DNA from: Desulforhopalus sp.
Lineage (GTDB): Bacteria; Desulfobacterota; Desulfobulbia; Desulfobulbales; Desulfocapsaceae
Assembly: GCA_024710585.1 (NCBI GenBank)
Contig: JANJUM010000132.1
Span: 1-41,968 of the forward strand
Direction: 5' to 3'
DNA length: 41,968 bases
Below the pieces are notes generated by a model. It searched no databases and was not told where the DNA came from. It saw nothing but the letters and a program-made list of their open reading frames with translations. Positions 15,628 to 21,972 of this stretch are shown in pieces (within the stretch, counting starts at the first letter, position 1; every line of letters starts with the position of its first letter). The position numbers were made by a program, and so were the translations under genes.

Positions 15628-16761
15628 ATGACCGCCGCCCGCAAGGATTTCCAGATCTTCGCCAAACCGGTCGGCTGGCGCTGCAACCTGCGCTGCCGAT
15701 ACTGCTACTATCTCGATACAGAGCAGGTCTTTTCAGACTCGCAGCCGGCAACCATGGGCGAGGCCCTGCTGCGCCGCTATATCGAGCACCACCTGCTCGC
15801 CCACCCCGGGGAGGTGGTGCGCTTCTCCTGGCACGGCGGGGAGCCGACCCTGCTCGGCCTCGACTTCTTCGAACGGGTCGTCCGGCTGCAAGGTCGCCTC
15901 TGCCCTCGGGGTAAAAAAGTCGCCAACGGCATCCAGACCAACGGCACCCTCATCGACGCCAGCTGGGCGGCGTTCCTCGCCGAACACAGCTTCACCGTCG
16001 GCCTGAGCCTCGACGGCCCGCAGCCGCTGCACGACCGCTACCGCTGCGGCCCGGGCGGCGAGGGCAGCTTTGCGCGGGCTTTCGCCGGCTACCAGCAGCT
16101 GCAGAGCCACGGGGTGGCAGTCGAGGCCCTGTGCGTGGTCAATGACGAAAACGTCATGTACCCCCTGCAGGTCTACGAGTTCTTCCGGGAGATCGGCGTG
16201 CGCGCGGTGAGCTTTCTGCCCCTGGTGGAACGGGGAGCGGAGGGGGTGGGCGGCGCCTCGGTAGAGCCCGAGGCCTTCGGCGCCTTTCTCTGCACCATCT
16301 TCGACCGCTGGCTGGCGCAAGATATCGGCCGCATCGCCGTGCAGATCTTCGAGGAGGCCTTGCGCACCGCCTTCGGGGAGGAGCACGCCCTGTGCCTCTT
16401 CCGACCGACCTGCGGCAATATTCCCACGGTGGAGCATAACGGCGACGTCTTCCCCTGCGACCATTACGTCCGGCCCGAACACCGCCTCGGCAATATCGCC
16501 GTCAGGCCCCTCCTCGAGATTCTCCGTTCGCCGCGACTGGCCGCCTTCGGCAACGGCAAGCGCCGCACCCTGCCCCAGGTCTGCCGAACCTGTCGGGTCC
16601 TCGACATGTGCGCCGGCGAATGCCCCAAGAACCGCTTCGTCGACCTGCCCGGCGAGACGATGAAGGGCAATTACCTGTGTGCCGGCTACAAGATGTTCTT
16701 CACCCACTGCCGGCCTTTCGTCGACGAGGTGGCGCGGCAGTGGCGCAGCCGACCTCGGTAA
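15628..16761 (+). CDS. Radical SAM/SPASM protein, anaerobic sulfatase-maturase-like
   Basis: 377 residues. The radical SAM cluster motif C-x3-C-x2-C is C19, C23, C26 (WRCNLRCRYCYY), followed by the SAM-binding segment FSWHGGEPTL and IQTNGTLID. The C-terminal SPASM part has many Cys residues (PTCGN, FPCDHY, CRTC, MCAGECPKNRF, NYLC, HC), matching AslB/anSME enzymes that oxidise a Ser or Cys of sulfatases to formylglycine. The ATG at 15628 has GAGGAAAA upstream. No sulfatase gene lies in the window, so the substrate is unknown; related SPASM proteins also modify peptides. It is divergent from the hydrogenase operon and 177 bp upstream of microprotein cassette copy 2 on the same strand. Confidence 0.88.
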   Translation: MTAARKDFQIFAKPVGWRCNLRCRYCYYLDTEQVFSDSQPATMGEALLRRYIEHHLLAHPGEVVRFSWHGGEPTLLGLDFFERVVRLQGRLCPRGKKVANGIQTNGTLIDASWAAFLAEHSFTVGLSLDGPQPLHDRYRCGPGGEGSFARAFAGYQQLQSHGVAVEALCVVNDENVMYPLQVYEFFREIGVRAVSFLPLVERGAEGVGGASVEPEAFGAFLCTIFDRWLAQDIGRIAVQIFEEALRTAFGEEHALCLFRPTCGNIPTVEHNGDVFPCDHYVRPEHRLGNIAVRPLLEILRSPRLAAFGNGKRRTLPQVCRTCRVLDMCAGECPKNRFVDLPGETMKGNYLCAGYKMFFTHCRPFVDEVARQWRSRPR

Positions 16762-16814
16762 CGGGAGCCTCGCCAATCCTTGATTTTTTTTGTGATCGGG
16801 CGGCGATTTCGCCC

Positions 16815-16850
16815 ATCGGTAACCTATCGGTAAGTGCCTCGCGGTAGAGT
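16815..16850 (+). promoter_or_regulatory. Tandem direct repeat plus -10, candidate activator site for cassette copy 2
   Basis: ATCGGTAA occurs at 16815-16822 and again at 16826-16833, an 11-bp period. TAGAGT (16845-16850, 4/6 to the -10 consensus) follows 11 bp after the second copy. Direct repeats one helical turn apart in place of a -35 are the layout of OmpR/PhoB-type activator sites. The microprotein A gene starts at 16939, about 88 bp downstream. Confidence 0.4.
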
Positions 16851-16938
16851 GAGCCCAGCGCGCAGCGGGCAGACCCGAACCCCGCCCCCAGCCCTGGGGG
16901 CGTCGTCGTCACACTCTTTCCCGGATGGAGGCAGCACC

Positions 16939-17121
16939 ATGGAACACTCGCAGATTATCATCGGCATCCTCTTCGTCCCCGTGCTCTTGCAGATCCTTCT
17001 CCCCCTCGCCTTGCTCCTCGGTTATTTCCTGCGCCGCCTGACCGCCCCCATCTTCTCCGGGCCATGGCGCAGCAGCGCGGCTGCCGGGGCGCCGTGCGCC
17101 CCCTCGTCGCAACAGGCCTGA
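16939..17121 (+). CDS. Microprotein A, copy 2: 60-residue one-helix membrane protein
   Basis: Sixty residues, the same length as copy 1 at 2631-2813. It starts with the same MEHSQI and continues with a hydrophobic helix (about 7-30) carrying FVPVLLQILLPLALLL, then YFLRRL and a Ser/Ala/Pro-rich tail unrelated to the copy 1 tail. The ATG at 16939 follows GGAGG. Conservation of the N-terminus and membrane helix with a free-running tail suggests that the membrane segment is the functional part. It lies 177 bp downstream of the radical SAM gene and behind its own candidate promoter, so it need not be in that operon. Family not recognised; function unknown. Confidence 0.75.
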   Translation: MEHSQIIIGILFVPVLLQILLPLALLLGYFLRRLTAPIFSGPWRSSAAAGAPCAPSSQQA

Positions 17122-17186
17122 GCCTGGGAATGATGCCCCCACCCGGAAGTATGTCTCACGCAGGCATCGATCAAGGAAGGAAGACC

Positions 17187-17354
17187 ATGCGCCACCACGA
17201 CCACAATGCCATCTGGCGACGCTGGGAGCTCTACCCGGAGCGGCAGAAGGAAGCCATTCTCGAGGAGTTCCGCCGTCGCCTCCCCGACGATCACTACAAC
17301 AAGGAGTTCCTCCTCGAGTTTCTCAAGGAGAAGTTCGAGCGTCAGGATGGCTGA
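17187..17354 (+). CDS. Microprotein B, copy 2: 55-residue W..WELY protein
   Basis: Fifty-five residues with a His-rich start (MRHHDHN). The conserved core follows: IWRRWELY (9-16), QKEAIL (20-25), EFRRRLPDDHYNKE (27-40) and FLLEFLKEKF (41-50). The ATG at 17187 has AAGGAAGGA just upstream; an earlier in-frame ATG is possible but gives residues not shared with copy 1. The gene follows microprotein A by 65 bp. The strong positional conservation with copy 1 (aromatic W/W/Y, LP.DH, K) implies a fixed helical surface. No Cys residues, no membrane segment, no recognised domain. A strong hairpin begins directly after the TGA. Confidence 0.78.
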   Translation: MRHHDHNAIWRRWELYPERQKEAILEEFRRRLPDDHYNKEFLLEFLKEKFERQDG

Positions 17355-17380
17355 CCCCGCCGCCGCGAGAGGCGGCGGGG
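17355..17380. terminator. Ten-bp perfect hairpin between convergent genes
   Basis: CCCCGCCGCC (17355-17364) and GGCGGCGGGG (17371-17380) form a perfect 10-bp GC stem with a 6-nt loop. It starts at the base after the microprotein B stop and ends 31 bp before the stop of the convergent hydrolase gene. Neither side has a T-tract, so it is a bidirectional hairpin terminator or RNA-end stabiliser; which of these cannot be told from sequence. Confidence 0.55.
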
Positions 17381-17411
17381 ATGCCAAGCGGTGTCGAGGT
17401 GGGGCGCCGGC

Positions 17412-18272
17412 TCAGCCGCCGAGCCTGCGCCTTAGGAAGTCGATGGTGCGCCGCCACGCCAGCTCCGCCGCCTCCTTGTTGTAGCGGGCGGGGTTGGTGT
17501 CGTTGTTGAAGGCGTGCTGCGCCCCCTCGTACATATGCAGCTCGTAGTCGACGCGGTGTTTGTCCAGCGCCTCTTTGAGGGCGGGAATGCCCTTGTTGAT
17601 GCGTTCGTCCAGTTCGGCGTAATGGAGAAGCAGGGATGCCTTGATGCGCACCACCTCCTCGCTGGCCGGCTGCATGCCATAATAGGGGACGGCGGCGACG
17701 ATATCCGCGGAATGTACCGCCAGGCTGTTGGCGATGGCCCCGCCCCAGCAGAAGCCAACCACCCCGACCTTGCCGGTACTGTGTGGGTGGGTCTTGAGGT
17801 AGGCCGCCGCGGCGGCGAAATGACCTATGGTCTGCTTCATGTCGAGGCCCTTGATCATGGCGATGGCCTTTTCCTCGTCGGGCGGCGTACCCCCTTGGGC
17901 CGACAGGGCGTCTGGGGCGAGGGCGATGAAGCCTTCCAGGGCGAGGCGGCGCGCGACATCCTCGATGTGCCGGTTGAGACCGCGATTCTCATGAACGACG
18001 AGGACGGCGGGCAGACGCGCCCCTTCCTTGGCCCGGGCCTCGTAGCCGCTCATCTTTCCTTCCGGCACGGCAAACTGCACCGAGCCCACCTGCAGCCGGC
18101 TGTCGTCGGCGGCGGTCAGGGCGGCCAGCGCCTCGCCCTTCTCGAGTATCGGCAAGAGGGCGTAGGCGGCCGCCACCCCACCGGCAAGAACCGTCAACTT
18201 CTCGAGAAATCGCCGCCGGTCGATAGCCTTGGCAAGGTACTGCGCGTAGAGCTGAACGGCTTCTTCTTTCAT
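17412..18272 (-). CDS. Dienelactone hydrolase family protein, YghX-like, with twin-arginine N-terminus
   Basis: 286 residues of the alpha/beta hydrolase fold. The DLH-type triad is C175 in GFCWGG, D222 in AELDERI and H253 in GAQHAF. VVHENRGLNRHIEDVARR (92-109) matches the E. coli YghX subgroup closely. The N-terminus has DRRRFLEKL (18-26) and then a hydrophobic stretch to about residue 42, resembling a Tat signal or anchor; cleavage is uncertain. The natural substrate is unknown, since DLH relatives hydrolyse dienelactone in aromatic breakdown but no such pathway is nearby. The ATG at 18272 has GGAGGAGG upstream. A TTGACT-18-TACATT promoter lies at 18360-18389. It converges on microprotein cassette copy 2 across a strong hairpin. 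Confidence 0.85.
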   Translation of the reverse strand: MKEEAVQLYAQYLAKAIDRRRFLEKLTVLAGGVAAAYALLPILEKGEALAALTAADDSRLQVGSVQFAVPEGKMSGYEARAKEGARLPAVLVVHENRGLNRHIEDVARRLALEGFIALAPDALSAQGGTPPDEEKAIAMIKGLDMKQTIGHFAAAAAYLKTHPHSTGKVGVVGFCWGGAIANSLAVHSADIVAAVPYYGMQPASEEVVRIKASLLLHYAELDERINKGIPALKEALDKHRVDYELHMYEGAQHAFNNDTNPARYNKEAAELAWRRTIDFLRRRLGG

Positions 18273-18359
18273 GGCTTCCTCCTCCTGTGGCTGGGTTGGT
18301 GGATGGCTCCGCGATGAGCAGGCGTCCTCGGCGCGGGGAAGATCTGAGCAGCATGGCGG

Positions 18360-18389
18360 AATGTAGACCGTGGGAGGAGGCGAAGTCAA
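18360..18389 (-). promoter_or_regulatory. Sigma-70-like promoter of the hydrolase gene
   Basis: On the minus strand TTGACT (18384-18389) and TACATT (18360-18365) are 18 bp apart, with the -10 88 bp upstream of the ATG at 18272. Matches are 5/6 and 4/6. Confidence 0.45.
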
Positions 18390-18561
18390 GGGAAGAGGCT
18401 CAGCTCGGCCCGGCCCATAGTGACTGCCCCTGGGCATGCTGCCTCCATCACCTTGAAATCACAGGGCATCGCTGTCGCCGGGAACAGCCTCAAGTCATCC
18501 CCGACACGCTCTGAGCCCATCGAATTCACTGCCTTTCCTCCCCCGGACAACTACTTCGCGG

Positions 18562-18590
18562 TTGACATTCCCCCGGTGATCGTCTATTTC
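18562..18590 (+). promoter_or_regulatory. Candidate promoter of the NlpC/P60 gene
   Basis: A perfect TTGACA (18562-18567) is followed after 17 bp by TATTTC (18585-18590), a weak -10. If used, it gives a leader of nearly 200 nt before the ATG at 18791. Confidence 0.35.
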
Positions 18591-18790
18591 CTATGCCACG
18601 TGCTTGTGCAGCACCACCATGCGCCAATGGTGTTCTGTGCACACTTGAACGTTTTGCACAACGCCACAATCAGCCATTTTTGGGGGCAAAGATCACTGCA
18701 CCCCAGGAGGATCAGCGCGGCGGAAGGAACAGGTTCTGTCCCGCGCCAGTTTCGAGAAAACTGAACAATCATTACCATGACGAGAGGATA

Positions 18791-20044
18791 ATGCAGAAAC
18801 AAATCCGTCCCGATCTGATAAAGAAAAGGCTCATTTGTTGTCTTTGCAGTGCCGCCATCGCCATCACTGCTTCCGGGGCTCTGGCCACGGAGAGTCATTC
18901 AGGGTCATCACTGTCGTCGTTCTCACTGAGTGAACGACGGTTCGCCGACGAGGTCAAAGAGTACCTCGGCATCCCTTATCGAAGGGGCGGCTCCACCAAA
19001 AAGGGTATGGACTGCTCCGGCTTCGCCCGCACCGTCTACGACCGGCTGCTGGGCATCAACCTGCCGCAGAGTTCCGCCGACCAGTTCCGCTCCCAGGAAC
19101 TGCAGAGGATCGACACTCGCGAGCTGCAGACCGGCGACCTGGTCTTCTTCGGCAGCAGCAAGAAAAAACGCATCAACCACGTCGGCATCTACCTCTCCGA
19201 CGGCCAGTTCATCCACGCCAGCAGCAGCGAAGGGGTCATCGTCTCGAGCCTCAGCGACAGATACTGGAAAAAGCGCTATGTCGGCTCCAAGCGGCATACC
19301 GCCCTCGGCTCCCTCGACGACCTTGGCGAGAGCCGTTCCGAAGGCCTCGTGCAGACCCAGATGGAAGACAGCAGCCTGCTCAGCGTCTATGCCTCCAGCA
19401 GCCAGCCTTTCGCCTCCCCCACCAGCACCGCCTTCGCCCTCTCCACCGCCATCGACGACCCCTTCGCCGACAGCACTGGCAGCCACTACCAGGAAATGGC
19501 CTTCACCCACAACCTCTCGGAGAGCTTCGACCTCAGCCTGAGCGCCTTCAACCACTACACCACCCGTGGCTACGCCCGCGCCGGGCTTGCCGACGAAGGC
19601 GGCGCCTATGGCCTGGGCGAGACGCAGGTCGGCGCCAGCCGCCAGGGCATCACTCTTTCCGGCGATTTCCGGGCCAACGAATGGCTGAGCTTCAGCCCTT
19701 CGATCTCCTACTTCGATGACGACAACGACGGCGAACCGCTCGACTTTCAGCCGCGGCGCAGCCTGGGACTGGCCACGCAACTGTGCTCCCTCGACAACAG
19801 CTGGTCGCTATCGATGCTGATGCACTACAACCATGGCGACAGCCGCGACAACGCCACGCTCTTCGACAGCGGTGTCAATTCCTTCGATCTCGCCTTCAAG
19901 CTCGGCATCGCCTTGAGCGACAACATGCAGCTGTCGATCATGAGCAAGTACGACAAGCGGCCAAACGGCCTGGGTACCCTCGACGAGGCCAGCTTCGACA
20001 ACAAGGGCGGCGATTTCGCCATGGTCTTCGACTTCAACTATTGA
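18791..20044 (+). CDS. NlpC/P60 peptidase with C-terminal outer-membrane-barrel-like domain
   Basis: 417 residues. A signal peptide (1-33, KKR then Leu/Ala/Ile) ends near A-T-E. The NlpC/P60 domain (about 47-172) has the catalytic C75 in KKGMDCSGF, H130 in RINHVGIYL and H142 in FIHASS, so it should cut cell-wall peptides. A Ser-rich linker leads into about 220 residues of alternating polar/hydrophobic strands (for example MAFTHNLSESFDLSLSAF) that end in Phe-Asn-Tyr. A terminal aromatic after alternating residues is the hallmark of proteins handed to the BAM complex, so a beta-barrel anchor in the outer membrane is a reasonable inference. The ATG at 18791 has AGAGG at short spacing. Its 3' end overlaps the convergent kinase gene by 11 nt. 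Confidence 0.85.
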   Translation: MQKQIRPDLIKKRLICCLCSAAIAITASGALATESHSGSSLSSFSLSERRFADEVKEYLGIPYRRGGSTKKGMDCSGFARTVYDRLLGINLPQSSADQFRSQELQRIDTRELQTGDLVFFGSSKKKRINHVGIYLSDGQFIHASSSEGVIVSSLSDRYWKKRYVGSKRHTALGSLDDLGESRSEGLVQTQMEDSSLLSVYASSSQPFASPTSTAFALSTAIDDPFADSTGSHYQEMAFTHNLSESFDLSLSAFNHYTTRGYARAGLADEGGAYGLGETQVGASRQGITLSGDFRANEWLSFSPSISYFDDDNDGEPLDFQPRRSLGLATQLCSLDNSWSLSMLMHYNHGDSRDNATLFDSGVNSFDLAFKLGIALSDNMQLSIMSKYDKRPNGLGTLDEASFDNKGGDFAMVFDFNY

Positions 20045-20693
20045 CGGCCGCCCGCCCCCGTGGCAACGCCGTGCCCACCCCTGCGCCCGCCCCCTCGCCG
20101 CCCAGCAGCCGGTCGAGGCGGCGGGCGAGTCGTTGTGGAGACTCCTCGCTGCAGAGGGTGAAGAGCGTCCCTTCTGGCAGTTCCGTCGGTTCCTCAAAGA
20201 GCTCCCGCTGGCGGAGGTAGACCCGCCAGTCGCCGTCCGAGACCGCGTCCGGGTCAACTGCCCTGGCGGCGAGACGGGCCTTTACCGCAGCCTCGCCGCA
20301 GTGGCACAGCACGAAGAGCACCGCCGCCTGGCTCGACAGGGCCTGGCGCAGGCGGTCGCGTTCCTCGCGGCGGTGATAGCTGCCATCGAGCACCACCGTT
20401 GGCGCCCGCGACAGCTGCCCGGCGGCGAAAGCTGCCAGGGCGTCATAGGTGCGGCGGGTGAACTCGGCCGAGTAGATGCCCTCCCCCAGCCCCAGCCCCC
20501 TTGTCGCCCCGGGTGCGCCGGCCAGCCCTTTGCGCACGACGTCGCTGTTGGCATAGGGAAAGCCGTGCCTGACCGCCCACAACTTCGCCAGGGTGCTCTT
20601 GCCCGAGGCCACCAGCCCGAAGAAGACTACCACCCGCCTGACCGCCGCCACTGCGCCGCCGTGTCCCTCTTTCGATCCGGTCGTTTTCGTCAT
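20034..20693 (-). CDS. P-loop kinase/ATP-binding protein (COG0645 type)
   Basis: 219 residues. The Walker A motif is GLVASGKST (26-34) in a VVVFFG strand. YANSDVVRK follows, as in nucleotide- and sugar-kinase-like AAA proteins, then LDGSYHRREERDRLR, a typical substrate-pocket segment of this family. The substrate is unknown. In many proteobacteria this domain is the C-terminal half of a single protein whose N-terminal half is the phosphotransferase-like domain. Here that half is the separate gene 59 bp upstream (20753-21793), on the same strand and in the same order. The ATG at 20693 has AGAAGG close by. The 3' end overlaps the NlpC/P60 gene on the opposite strand. Confidence 0.82.
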   Translation of the reverse strand: MTKTTGSKEGHGGAVAAVRRVVVFFGLVASGKSTLAKLWAVRHGFPYANSDVVRKGLAGAPGATRGLGLGEGIYSAEFTRRTYDALAAFAAGQLSRAPTVVLDGSYHRREERDRLRQALSSQAAVLFVLCHCGEAAVKARLAARAVDPDAVSDGDWRVYLRQRELFEEPTELPEGTLFTLCSEESPQRLARRLDRLLGGEGAGAGVGTALPRGRAAVNS

Positions 20694-20752
20694 AACCTTC
20701 TTCTCCCCCTCACCACCCACCAACGGCTGTCGCCTGTCTGCCCCACGCCATT

Positions 20753-21793
20753 TCAGAGGCCCCGCGCATACTCCTCGGCAAGCAGGAAATATCGTGCCGC
20801 CGCCTCGCGGGCGGCCGCCGCCTGGCCGGCCGGCATGGCCGGGTCGACCGCCGAGAGCAGCCCGACCTTGCCGCGTACGCAGGCGCGATAGCATTTGTAG
20901 AACTCGAGCAGTCGCAGCAGGCCGACATCCCCCGACTGCGCCACGAAGCGCCTGACAAAAAAGTCGCTCAACTCCATCAGCCCATGGTACTCGAGGTCCA
21001 TGGCGAGAAAGGCGATATCGGCACAGACATCGATATGACGCAGCCCGTCATTGAACTCGAGGCAATCGAAGATATGGATCCTGCCCCCTTCGCCGAGGCA
21101 GATGTTATGGGAATAGAGATCGCCATGGCAGTCGCGGATGCGGTTCTTACGGCGCCGCTCGGCAAAGAGTTCCTCGCGGGCGAGGACGCGGTCGGTGGCC
21201 GCGCATATGCGGGCGAAGCGCTCCTCCGGCAGGGCTTCGCTGCCGACGAAGGGCCGGCTCTGCTGGGAGTTGTTGGCCAGGGTGCGGGCAATGGCCGCCA
21301 CCCGGCCGTTGTTGCGCACGCGGCGGCCATGCTGCGCCCGGCGATAGAAGGGCACGAGGATATCGACGATGCCCTGCAGATGGTCACGCCCCAGCCCACC
21401 GGCGGCGATGACCCGGTCGAGCATGCCCTCTTCGGGCATGCGCCGCATTTTCACCCCGTATTCCACCACCTCGCCGTCGCCCCCCAGGGCAAAGCCATCG
21501 CCGTTGCGGGTGACGGCGACGACGCCGAGATAGATGTCCGGACAGAGGCGGCGGTTGAGCTCGACCTCGCGGCGACAATAGAACTCCCGCTTGGCCAGGG
21601 TAGAAAAATCGACGAAGCCGAAGTTGACCGGCTTCTTCCACTTGTAGACAGAGTCCCCGGCGACGATCACCAGAGAGATATGGGTCTGCACCAGCCGTAC
21701 CGACGCCACCGGCGGAGAGTAGCGGTCCGGGTCGAGGAGGGCGCGGATGAACCCGGGCAGTCGGGGGTTATGGCAAAGGTCTGCCTCGGCCAT
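20753..21793 (-). CDS. Aminoglycoside-phosphotransferase-fold protein (COG2187 type)
   Basis: 346 residues with a kinase-like fold: an N-terminal VYKWKKPVNFGFVDFST segment (49-65) that supplies the ATP-binding Lys residues, CHGDLYSHN (222-230) as the catalytic loop and IFDCLEFND (241-249) as the metal-binding segment. This signature (K.VN.GF.D.S and HGDLH.NI) is typical of the family often annotated as the N-terminal half of a bifunctional aminoglycoside phosphotransferase/ATP-binding protein; true aminoglycoside activity is not implied. The ATG at 21793 has GGAGG upstream. It is followed after 59 bp by the P-loop kinase gene, so the pair reconstitutes the usual fusion. Function in the cell unknown. 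Confidence 0.85.
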   Translation of the reverse strand: MAEADLCHNPRLPGFIRALLDPDRYSPPVASVRLVQTHISLVIVAGDSVYKWKKPVNFGFVDFSTLAKREFYCRREVELNRRLCPDIYLGVVAVTRNGDGFALGGDGEVVEYGVKMRRMPEEGMLDRVIAAGGLGRDHLQGIVDILVPFYRRAQHGRRVRNNGRVAAIARTLANNSQQSRPFVGSEALPEERFARICAATDRVLAREELFAERRRKNRIRDCHGDLYSHNICLGEGGRIHIFDCLEFNDGLRHIDVCADIAFLAMDLEYHGLMELSDFFVRRFVAQSGDVGLLRLLEFYKCYRACVRGKVGLLSAVDPAMPAGQAAAAREAAARYFLLAEEYARGL

Positions 21794-21972
21794 CCTTCAG
21801 CCCTCCGAGCGAGTGATTTCTAACTCTTTCCTCATCATTTGCTAACATCCGCCAGCTATCGTTGCCGCCATGCGAGAAGAGGGCAGCCGCCGTGGCTCCT
21901 CTCTCCATCTTCCGATGATATCGCCTTTTGGCGGCAATGTACACCATCCACCCTCTTTACCGTGGATCAGCG

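Larger units (their letters stand above)
18273..18790. other. 518-bp divergent intergenic region with structured leader
   Basis: No gene seen. It holds the hydrolase promoter on the minus strand and, on the plus strand, a candidate promoter (18562-18590) followed by about 195 nt of leader before the NlpC/P60 gene. The leader contains two inverted repeats. In the first, TGTGCA (18605-18610) and CACCAT (18615-18620) are mirrored by ATGGTG (18627-18632) and TGCACA (18638-18643). In the second, GCGCGG (18715-18720) and ACAG (18729-18732) are mirrored by CTGT (18736-18739) and CCGCGC (18741-18746). I could not match these to a known riboswitch. Confidence 0.45.
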
